From an uncultured Paraprevotella sp. (lineage in GTDB: Bacteria > Bacteroidota > Bacteroidia > Bacteroidales > Bacteroidaceae), in NCBI GenBank assembly GCA_944321975.1, contig CALUNJ010000004.1, positions 1-51,252 of the forward strand: a DNA stretch of 51,252 nt, read 5' to 3'. Made by a program: the position numbers and the translations under genes. Below are positions 7,758 through 14,376 of this stretch, piece after piece; the first letter of the stretch is position 1, and each line of letters starts with the position of its first letter. Below the pieces are notes generated by a model. It was given only the letters and a program-made list of their open reading frames with translations. It was not told where the DNA came from and ran no database searches.

Positions 7758-8258
7758 TCAGTTCTTTTCTGATGAGTCCCTTTTTCCTTCCACTGAGGCT
7801 TCCGCAGCTTTTTCCCGCTCCTTGGGCTTTTTTTCCTCTGCCCCAGAAGGGATATAAGAAGGAGCCTGGAATTTGAATTGTCCGCCTGGCAAATCCTTCA
7901 GCACGATGCCGCTTTCTTTTTCATAATGCTTGCGGAGCTCATTGTATTCCTCCACCAGCTTACTTTTCTTTGTGTTGAAAAAAACCGCGCAAGTGCAATC
8001 CGGCATCAAGTTTGCGGTTTCCACAAAAGTCTGCAACTGGTCGCTATACACTACGCGGTCCAGCAGGAAATCGGTTTTCGTGTCAATATAGGCACTATCT
8101 ATCTGCTGGATGTCTGTAATGTAGGCAAGGGAATCCGTGAAAGAAGCCGAGAAGCCAAACATGTAAACGGTTGTTCGTTCCACTTTGGCAAACAAAACGG
8201 CCCCCATGCAGAATAACATGCAAACCAATCCGCCTAAACGCTTTAATGTCATGTCCAT
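7758..8258 (-). CDS. Conserved Bacteroidales exported hypothetical protein
   Basis: A 166-residue protein with a signal peptide (LGGLVCMLFCMGAVLFAK, cleavage near residue 25) and then VERTTVYMFGFSASFTDSLAYITDIQQ, a pattern I recall from small exported proteins widespread in Bacteroidales. The C-terminal third is low complexity and charged (EEKKPKEREKAAEASVEGKRDSSEKN), suggesting a disordered tail. Two cysteines (PDCTC) sit in the middle. It is the promoter-proximal gene of the operon with the kinase, peptidase, PqqD and MmcQ genes. Function unknown; a link to the kinase system is suggested only by co-transcription. Start could be ATG 8258 or the next ATG two codons in. Confidence 0.7.
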   Translation of the reverse strand: MDMTLKRLGGLVCMLFCMGAVLFAKVERTTVYMFGFSASFTDSLAYITDIQQIDSAYIDTKTDFLLDRVVYSDQLQTFVETANLMPDCTCAVFFNTKKSKLVEEYNELRKHYEKESGIVLKDLPGGQFKFQAPSYIPSGAEEKKPKEREKAAEASVEGKRDSSEKN

Positions 8259-8279
8259 ATTTGTCTTGTTTTACTAATG

Positions 8280-8287
8280 CAAAGATA
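8280..8287 (-). promoter_or_regulatory. -7 box of the five-gene kinase/PqqD operon
   Basis: On the minus strand this reads TATCTTTG, an exact TAnnTTTG match, with transcription expected near 8274 and a leader of about 15-20 bases. The remaining gap 8259-8898 holds only this box, the dispersed palindromic element and a tRNA terminator. Confidence 0.6.
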
Positions 8288-8579
8288 AGTATTTATAAGA
8301 CATAAGAAAAGCATTTTCAAAAAAAAAGGAGAAGAGGCGTTTGGGTTGGTCCGGAAAGGACTGTCTCCAAACGCCAAGTCCCTCTGCCCCCTTCAAGGGC
8401 AGAGATTTAGTCCGTTAATGATTGAGCGGTCCAACTCTCCGTAAGAAGGCAACCGCGCATCATACCCCCCGAAGATTCAAATCGCCCCGGCATTTCAGAC
8501 CGCATAGAAACATAGAACGCCCCACATGGCGACAGCATGGTCGTTCGCCCCATGGGATCGCACACACCGAAGCACCCTG

Positions 8580-8830
8580 TTTTTCTCAAGCGATTCACAT
8601 TTTTTTCTCAAGCCTAAAAAATGTGAATCGCTTGAAGAAAATTTCCGTTCCTCTTGAAGGCAATTTTGTCCTATCCCGCCACACGTTTTTTCCTTTCACG
8701 AGGCAATGGAAACGTCTCCCGCATCAACTCTGCAAACTTTTAGACTATCCCACTAAATTTCTATCCTCCCGGAATTCCCGTGCAGTATAAAAAACAAATC
8801 CCCGCTAAAATTCTACTGTCCCCCATATCG
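8580..8830 (+). repeat. Dispersed palindromic element, copy 2
   Basis: A 20-bp perfect inverted repeat (arms 8586-8605 and 8616-8635, core CAAGCGATTCACAT) with loop containing CTCAAGC. It is followed by a conserved tract (TTCCTCTTGAAGGCAATTTT, then GTCCTATCCCGCC, later CACGAGGCA and CTTTTAGAC) shared with the other copies and extending to about 8830 (match to the tail CCATATC of the copy at 51 kb). No open frame in it is credible. It lies in the gap between tRNA-Pro and the operon promoter. Confidence 0.8.
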
Positions 8831-8858
8831 GCATAAAAACATATAAACGGGTACAGAA

Positions 8859-8886
8859 AAGGAGCTACATTTTTATGTAACTCCTT
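8859..8886 (-). terminator. Terminator of tRNA-Pro
   Basis: The hairpin AAGGAG-CTACAT / ATGTA-A-CTCCTT (8859-8886) with a TTTT loop lies 13 bases past the tRNA 3' end on the minus strand and reads into a short T-run. Confidence 0.6.
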
Positions 8887-8898
8887 GGTTTTCAACTG

Positions 8899-8973
8899 TC
8901 GGGGTGAAAGGATTCGAACCTTCGACCCCCTGCTCCCAAAGCAGGTGCGCTAACCGGACTGCGCTACACCCCG
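8899..8973 (-). tRNA. tRNA-Pro, anticodon TGG
   Basis: The minus strand folds as a cloverleaf: acceptor stem CGGGGTG/CACCCCG with discriminator A, D-arm from AGCGCAGTCCGGTTAGCGC, anticodon stem CCTGC/GCAGG around loop TTTGGGA (anticodon TGG, decoding CCA and other CCN proline codons), and T-arm with GGTTCGAATCC. The 3' CCA is not encoded. A promoter and a terminator flank it, so it is a single transcription unit. Confidence 0.95.
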
Positions 8974-9015
8974 AAACCCTTCTCCCTATTGTAAGAGGAC
9001 TTCTCAAAATCGGTG

Positions 9016-9047
9016 CAAAGGTACGCCTTTTCAGTGTCTTTTCCAAA
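9016..9047 (-). promoter_or_regulatory. Promoter of tRNA-Pro
   Basis: On the minus strand TTTG (9044-9047) and TACCTTTG (9016-9023) form a textbook Bacteroidota -33/-7 pair separated by 20 bases. Transcription would start near 9010, about 37 bases before the tRNA. Confidence 0.7.
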
Positions 9048-9059
9048 TGGAAACGAAAA

Positions 9060-9085
9060 AAAGTGGCATGCATGCATGCCACTTT
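9060..9085 (-). terminator. Terminator of the GH35 gene
   Basis: A perfect palindrome, AAAGTGGCATG-CATG-CATGCCACTTT, sits 27 bases past the GH35 stop and is followed on the minus strand by a run of T residues: a strong intrinsic terminator. Confidence 0.75.
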
Positions 9086-9111
9086 AACATAAACCATGAC
9101 TTTATTCCTGT

Positions 9112-11466
9112 TTAGAACTTGAACGGAGTGTCTTTCACATAAATCTTATATGATTTAATGCTTTCCGGAGCACCTTGTTCCACACGAGGAAGATACTGGA
9201 AGCCACCCAAGTGTTGTACCGCGCCTAAATCCAACACGATATAATGCGGGAATTTCACGCCCTGATTGGTGCTCCAATAAGTCGATTCCTGCAAGTCAAA
9301 AATTTTGTCGGCCGTTTTATTGCCACTTGTAATGTCTTCATCATCTGCATATTTTACGGTCCATGGTTCACGGCTGATGCGCTGTCCCTTGTCGTCCAGC
9401 ATATACCATTCGGCAATGCAGGCATATTCACGGTTGTTGTGTGAATTCAGGGCTTCAATGCAAACATAACGTCCACTGACAGGATGGTCGAACTTTATTT
9501 CTTGCCAACCGTTCCCGGGCGCGAATTCCCCGGATTTGCATGGTTGCTCTCCCGTCAGGTCCAGATTTTGCCCTTCTTTGCGGTGGACGTTCGGTGCGGC
9601 CACGTTCAACCTGTCTATGACCGGTTTGTCCAATCCCTCCACGACTGTTTTTTCCGGCCCTACAATATCCTGCACAATAATCTCATTCTCACCTTTCTTC
9701 AGCCAGCATCCAGGCATGTAAAGAGTCTGTTGCGGGCCGATTTTCCAGAATCTGCCGATGGCATGTCCGTTCACGTAAACTTGTCCTTTGCCCCAGGTTT
9801 CCATGTTGATAAAGGTGTCACCCGTCTTTTTCAGATTAAAAGTAGCCCGGTAACATCCCGGCACTTTTTGGTCGGTCAACGGTACATATTTCATGTCCTT
9901 TTGGGTCTGATAATTATCGTCCAGATTATAGATTTGCCAGTTTTTCAGATTGATGGTCACTTGACTGCCATTGTTCATCGTGTAGCTCAATTCCACTTTT
10001 TCCGTGATTCCCTTGAAATCTTTGATGGCCCGTCCGAAATTGATACGTCCCATCGCTTCTACCAGAATGTCCAATTGGTCGCCTTCTTTCATGGGAGGAA
10101 GCAACAAGGTCTTTTCGTGATTGCGGCGGTCTATGGAACCAATGAGCGTGCCGTTGATGAACACTTGCGTGAAATCATGCCCGTCGGTTACGGTGAGCAC
10201 GCTCTGTGCGGGCACAGCCGGTGCTTTGGTGCGATAAAGGATGCTCCCCCAGCCTTGCCCCAAGGCTTCCATGGTCTGGATGTCCATGGAATTCTTTGCC
10301 GCCGGCAGGTTTTCGAACAACGGCGCGACTTCCGTAAACTTCACTTCCGGAATCGTGATCACCGGAAAGGCCTTGGGGATCGCGGGCAGTTTCTTGTCGC
10401 TGTATTCCGCCAACATTTCTCTCAACTCCATATACTTCGGAGTAACCTGCCCCGCTTCGTTGATGGGCGCATCATAATCATAAGAAGTCACGTCGGGCGA
10501 GAATCCGGGGCTGTTGGCACCGGCCCAATGCCCCCAGCTTGTGCCCCCGTGGGTCATGTAGAGCGAAAAAGAGATGCCATTGTCCAGCATTTCCTTCAAT
10601 CCGCCCACCATCTCCTTGCTGCCGCGCGTTTCATGGCGTCCGCCCCACTTGTCGAACCAGCCGCTCCAGAATTCGGAACACATCAAGGGGGATTCCGGGC
10701 GCAGCTCTTTCAGTTTCTTGAACTCATTCTCGATGTTGGCGCCCGTGCCGAAATTCATGGTCCACACCAAGTCGTCCAATCCGTTTTTCGTGAAGTTCGA
10801 GCTCCAATCACATTGGAAAAGCGTAACCTTGTCAAATCCTGACTCGCGGATGATGTCGCGGATGGCAGACACGTAAGGTTTGTCTTCCCCATAAGAGCCA
10901 TATTCATTTTCCACCTGCACCATGATGATCGGCCCGCCTTTGTCTATGGTCAGATCACTGATCTGCTCGCCCAGTTTCTTGGCGAAAATGCGGTAACGCT
11001 CCATAAAATAAGGGTCTTGCTCACGCAGCCGGATGTCCTTCTTCTTCAATAACCACCAAGGCAGCCCGCCCATTTCCCATTCTGCACACACATAAGGCCC
11101 CGGGCGCACAATGACATACAAACCGTTTTTCTGTGCCAGGCGGATAAATTCAGCCACGTCGTTATTTCCCGTAAAGTCGAATTTTCCTTCTTCTTGTTCA
11201 TGAATGTTCCAGAACACATAGAGGCAAAGGGTGTTCATGCCCAAAGCCTTGCACATTTTGATCCGTTGTTCCCAATAAGGACGAGGAATACGCGGGTAAT
11301 GCACTTCGGCAGCCTTTACGATAAAGGGTTTGTCGTTTAACAAGAAGGTTTTGTTTCCCACTTCGAAAGTCTCTGTCTGAGACTGGATGTCGCCAGGAGC
11401 CCCCAACAGCAGTCCTGCCGCAAGCAAGGAGGTCTTTAGCACATGGCCAATACTTTTGTTCATCAT
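9112..11466 (-). CDS. Secreted beta-galactosidase, glycoside hydrolase family 35
   Basis: A 784-residue exported enzyme. The signal peptide ends near IQSQ (residue 30). The GH35 catalytic barrel follows: VIVRPGPYVCAEWEMGG (118-134), acid/base Glu in VQVENEYGSYG (E188) and nucleophile Glu in MCSEFWSGW (E265). Beta-sandwich domains follow (about 400-600), and the last ~150 residues (SGRYVCIEALNSH...IVLDLG...LPR) resemble an F5/8 type C carbohydrate-binding module. It probably removes terminal beta-galactose from host or dietary glycans in the periplasm or at the surface. No SusC/SusD pair is adjacent, so it is not part of a typical polysaccharide utilisation locus in this window. It has its own promoter and terminator. 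Confidence 0.9.
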   Translation of the reverse strand: MMNKSIGHVLKTSLLAAGLLLGAPGDIQSQTETFEVGNKTFLLNDKPFIVKAAEVHYPRIPRPYWEQRIKMCKALGMNTLCLYVFWNIHEQEEGKFDFTGNNDVAEFIRLAQKNGLYVIVRPGPYVCAEWEMGGLPWWLLKKKDIRLREQDPYFMERYRIFAKKLGEQISDLTIDKGGPIIMVQVENEYGSYGEDKPYVSAIRDIIRESGFDKVTLFQCDWSSNFTKNGLDDLVWTMNFGTGANIENEFKKLKELRPESPLMCSEFWSGWFDKWGGRHETRGSKEMVGGLKEMLDNGISFSLYMTHGGTSWGHWAGANSPGFSPDVTSYDYDAPINEAGQVTPKYMELREMLAEYSDKKLPAIPKAFPVITIPEVKFTEVAPLFENLPAAKNSMDIQTMEALGQGWGSILYRTKAPAVPAQSVLTVTDGHDFTQVFINGTLIGSIDRRNHEKTLLLPPMKEGDQLDILVEAMGRINFGRAIKDFKGITEKVELSYTMNNGSQVTINLKNWQIYNLDDNYQTQKDMKYVPLTDQKVPGCYRATFNLKKTGDTFINMETWGKGQVYVNGHAIGRFWKIGPQQTLYMPGCWLKKGENEIIVQDIVGPEKTVVEGLDKPVIDRLNVAAPNVHRKEGQNLDLTGEQPCKSGEFAPGNGWQEIKFDHPVSGRYVCIEALNSHNNREYACIAEWYMLDDKGQRISREPWTVKYADDEDITSGNKTADKIFDLQESTYWSTNQGVKFPHYIVLDLGAVQHLGGFQYLPRVEQGAPESIKSYKIYVKDTPFKF

Positions 11467-11510
11467 AGAAAAATAAGTTAATTTGATTTTAGTTCCTCAT
11501 TTTAAGAATT

Positions 11511-11542
11511 CAAAAATACGACACTTATTTCTTATATACAAA
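11511..11542 (-). promoter_or_regulatory. Promoter of the GH35 gene
   Basis: On the minus strand TTTG (11539-11542) and TATTTTTG (11511-11518) are spaced by 20 bases, matching the Bacteroidota -33/-7 pattern; the leader would be about 40 bases. It is back-to-back with the aspS promoter. Confidence 0.65.
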
Positions 11543-11591
11543 TTTTTTAAGTGAAAAGGATGGGGAAAGAAGTGAAAACTTCTGTTGGGCA

Positions 11592-11622
11592 TTGAATAGT
11601 TCATAAAAAAAGGATAACTTTG
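11592..11622 (+). promoter_or_regulatory. Promoter of aspS
   Basis: TTG (11592-11594) and TAACTTTG (11615-11622) are 20 bases apart; transcription near 11627 leaves a leader of about 26 bases before the ATG at 11653. Confidence 0.65.
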
Positions 11623-11652
11623 CACGTTGAATCCGTAATAAGCAGATAAATT

Positions 11653-13413
11653 ATGTATAGGACAAATACTTGTGGCGAATTGAGACTTTCCGATGCAGGA
11701 AAGGACGTAATGTTGGCTGGCTGGGTGCAACGTGTGCGCAAAATGGGCGGAATGGCGTTCGTGGATTTGCGCGACCGTTACGGAATCACCCAATTGGTGT
11801 TTAATGAAGAAATAAACCATGCGCTTTGCGAGCAAGCCAACAATCTGGGGCGCGAGGATGTCATTCAGGTAAAAGGCAAGGTGAACGAGAGGGAATGCAA
11901 GAATCAGCATCTTCCGACAGGCGAAATCGAAATTGTCGTGAACGAGCTGAACGTGTTGAATTCCTCGGAAGTCCCTCCTTTCACCATAGAAGACCACACG
12001 GACGGAGGAGACGACCTTCGCATGAAATACCGTTATCTGGACTTGCGGCGCGGTTGTGTGCGGAAAAACCTCGAATTGCGCCACCAAATGACAATGGAGG
12101 TGCGCCGTTACCTCGACAGCAAAGGTTTTCTGGAAATAGAGACTCCCATGCTCATTGGCTCCACGCCGGAAGGGGCACGGGATTTCGTGGTGCCTTCACG
12201 CATGAACCCTGGACAATTTTATGCATTGCCACAAAGCCCGCAGACGCTGAAACAGTTGCTGATGGTGGCGGGCATGGACCGATATTTCCAGATTGTCAAA
12301 TGCTTCCGCGATGAAGACTTGCGCGCCGACCGTCAACCAGAATTCACACAAATTGACTGCGAAATGAGTTTCGTGGAACAGGATGACGTGATCGAACTCT
12401 TTGAAGGCATGGCCAAGCACTTGTTCAAGACTATCCGTGGCGTGGAACTCACCGAACCCTTTCCCCGCATGCCATGGAGCGAGGCCATGCGCCTGTATGG
12501 CAGTGACAAGCCCGACACCCGTTTCGGGATGGAATTTGTGGAATTGATGGACGTGTTGCAAGGCACTGGCGAATTCTCCGTGTTCAACGATGCCCGTTAC
12601 ATCGGCGGAATTTGTGCTCCAGGCTGTGCGACTTATACCCGCAAACAAATCGACCAGCTGACCGATTTTGTAAAACGGAGCCAGATCGGCGCGAAAGGTT
12701 TGGTCTACGCGAGGGTGCAAGAGGATGGCAGCGTAAAGTCAAGCGTAGACAAATTTTACACACAAGAAGTCCTGCAACGCCTCAAAGAAACCATGCAGGC
12801 TCATGCCGGCGACCTGATACTCATCATGAGTGGCGATGACGCGATGAAAACCCGCAAGCAACTCTGTGAACTACGCTTGGAGATGGGCAACAGATTAGGC
12901 CTGCGCGACAAGAACAAGTTCTCGTTGTTATGGGTGGTAGACTTTCCCATGTTTGAATGGAGCGAGGAAGAAGGCCGCCTGATGGCCATGCACCATCCTT
13001 TCACACACCCCAAAGACGAAGACATTCCTTTGCTCGACACACATCCGGAACAAGTGAGGGCAGACGCCTATGACATGGTGTGCAACGGAGTGGAAGTCGG
13101 TGGAGGCTCCATCCGAATCCACGATCCTGAACTTCAGGATAAAATGTTCAAGATCCTTGGCTTCACTGAAGAACGGGCACAGGAACAATTCGGTTTCCTA
13201 ATGAACGCCTTCAAATATGGCGCACCGCCTCATGGGGGCTTGGCCTATGGACTTGACCGTTGGGTGAGCCTGTTTGCCGGCCTCGACAGCATTCGCGACT
13301 GCATTGCTTTCCCGAAAAACAACAAAGGCCGCGATGTGATGTTGGACGCGCCGGCAGCCTTGGATCAAAAACAGCTGGACGAACTGAACTTGTCCATTGA
13401 CATAAAAGAATAA
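11653..13413 (+). CDS. aspS: Aspartate--tRNA ligase
   Basis: A 586-residue class II aminoacyl-tRNA synthetase of the bacterial AspRS size. An N-terminal OB-fold anticodon-binding domain ([11 protein letters not shown]...[22 protein letters not shown]) is followed by the catalytic core: motif 2 in [17 protein letters not shown], the inserted bacterial GAD-type domain (about 290-420, containing [15 protein letters not shown]), and motif 3 in [13 protein letters not shown]. It charges tRNA-Asp with aspartate in the cytoplasm; bacterial-type AspRS may also charge tRNA-Asn where Asn-tRNA is made by amidation, which is not decidable here. Single-gene unit with promoter and downstream hairpin. Confidence 0.97.
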   Translation: MYRTNTCGELRLSDAGKDVMLAGWVQRVRKMGGMAFVDLRDRYGITQLVFNEEINHALCEQANNLGREDVIQVKGKVNERECKNQHLPTGEIEIVVNELNVLNSSEVPPFTIEDHTDGGDDLRMKYRYLDLRRGCVRKNLELRHQMTMEVRRYLDSKGFLEIETPMLIGSTPEGARDFVVPSRMNPGQFYALPQSPQTLKQLLMVAGMDRYFQIVKCFRDEDLRADRQPEFTQIDCEMSFVEQDDVIELFEGMAKHLFKTIRGVELTEPFPRMPWSEAMRLYGSDKPDTRFGMEFVELMDVLQGTGEFSVFNDARYIGGICAPGCATYTRKQIDQLTDFVKRSQIGAKGLVYARVQEDGSVKSSVDKFYTQEVLQRLKETMQAHAGDLILIMSGDDAMKTRKQLCELRLEMGNRLGLRDKNKFSLLWVVDFPMFEWSEEEGRLMAMHHPFTHPKDEDIPLLDTHPEQVRADAYDMVCNGVEVGGGSIRIHDPELQDKMFKILGFTEERAQEQFGFLMNAFKYGAPPHGGLAYGLDRWVSLFAGLDSIRDCIAFPKNNKGRDVMLDAPAALDQKQLDELNLSIDIKE

Positions 13414-13419
13414 ATGAAG

Positions 13420-13466
13420 AATGAATGAGGAGGTGTCCCGCATGCGAGGCATCCCCTCATTCATTT
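13420..13466. terminator. Terminator between aspS and the convergent small gene
   Basis: ATGAATGAGG (13421-13430) pairs with CCTCATTCAT (13455-13464), with further pairing of GGTGTC/GGCATC-type bases inside. The structure lies 7 bases after the aspS stop. Confidence 0.65.
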
Positions 13467-13557
13467 CAACTTGGCTGTTTGCCTGTTTTTTACAGTTCCT
13501 TTTTGGAAAAACGGATCCTTTCTTGTCTGGGATTTTGACGTACACCGTTTCCCGGTT

Positions 13558-14004
13558 TCAACGCCGATGCGGAGCCATCTGTCGCGGGGCACCTTGCGGA
13601 CGCATCATCCGGGCATTGAAAGCCGGACGTTCATAAATTTGTTCAACCTGACGCATGGTCAAGACCCCTTTGAACTTTTCATAATAATCTTTTTGTACCT
13701 CCAAACGCTTTTCCTGAGCGGAAAAATGTGCTTGAATCCGACTGTCGATAGCTTCATCCGATTCATCATTCTTTCCATTGCCGTCTTTCTTCGGCACCCT
13801 GCATTCAGCCAACTTCTGCATATATTCCTGATAAAGCGGAATAAACTTTGCCGAAGTCTCGTCGTCCAGCATCAATCTTTCAGCCGTCCGCTTGGCCACC
13901 TGCTCCGGATTCCATCTTTCACGCGGCATTTTTCCGGGATTTTGTGCCGACAACGTGCCTCCGGCCAACAAGGCAAAACATACGGCCATTGCTAATTTTC
14001 TCAT
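13558..14004 (-). CDS. Small periplasmic Spy/CpxP- or DUF4890-like protein
   Basis: A 148-residue protein with a signal peptide ending in LSAQ (about residue 20). The mature part is helical and rich in charged residues, Gln and Met: ERWNPEQVAKRTAERLMLDDETSAKFIPLYQEYMQKL and VQKDYYEKFKGVLTMRQVEQIYE. The pattern of an R-rich helix, then 'L..D....F.PLY..Y', then 'F...LT..Q...IY' is what small Spy/CpxP-like and DUF4890 proteins of Bacteroidales show. These are periplasmic chaperone- or stress-related proteins, but the assignment is by pattern. Stands alone. Confidence 0.6.
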   Translation of the reverse strand: MRKLAMAVCFALLAGGTLSAQNPGKMPRERWNPEQVAKRTAERLMLDDETSAKFIPLYQEYMQKLAECRVPKKDGNGKNDESDEAIDSRIQAHFSAQEKRLEVQKDYYEKFKGVLTMRQVEQIYERPAFNARMMRPQGAPRQMAPHRR

Positions 14005-14254
14005 ACTCTAATACTCTTTTGTTAAACTGTTTTCTGTCGTTTCACATAAGATAAGACCCGCCATCTTTCAAAAGGTTTACCGGTTTCTTCTACACAAACA
14101 TCGGAAAAAACATGATTTAACACAAAAGAACCTTCTGAAACGCCATTGAAAGCCCAATGAAGAATAGAGAGCCAACTTTCTATTTCTTATGACAAGCAGC
14201 GCACAATGTTATTGGGTACCGGCTAAAAACAAAGAGAAAAAGCGGAATGGAAAG

Positions 14255-14324
14255 CGAATGTACATCATGAAAAACACATAACAAACTATTTATCAATAAA
14301 ATAATCCATTTCGATTGTACATCA
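14255..14324 (+). repeat. Direct repeat pair upstream of the fimbrial operon
   Basis: CGAATGTACATCA (14255-14267) and CGATTGTACATCA (14312-14324) are 57 bases apart and differ at one base. The core TGTACA is itself palindromic. Spacing of the second copy, about 30-43 bases before the operon -7 box, suits a regulator site. The remainder of the 372-base gap 14005-14376 holds no gene and no convincing hairpin. Confidence 0.5.
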
Positions 14325-14354
14325 AAAAAGCATCGCCAGCTTATGAAAAGCCAT

Positions 14355-14362
14355 TAAATTTG
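14355..14362 (+). promoter_or_regulatory. -7 box of the fimbrial operon
   Basis: TAAATTTG matches TAnnTTTG. Transcription near 14368 leaves a very short leader before the ATG at 14377. A clear TTTG -33 element is not seen at the expected distance, so activation by a regulator is plausible. Confidence 0.55.
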
Positions 14363-14376
14363 CACCGAAAACAAAA

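Noticed and set aside
9484-10842. Open frame of 452 codons on the plus strand
   Set aside because: Antisense shadow of the GH35 gene.
9112-11466. Polysaccharide utilisation locus around the GH35 enzyme
   Set aside because: No susC/susD pair, sensor or other glycosidase is adjacent; the gene has its own promoter and terminator.
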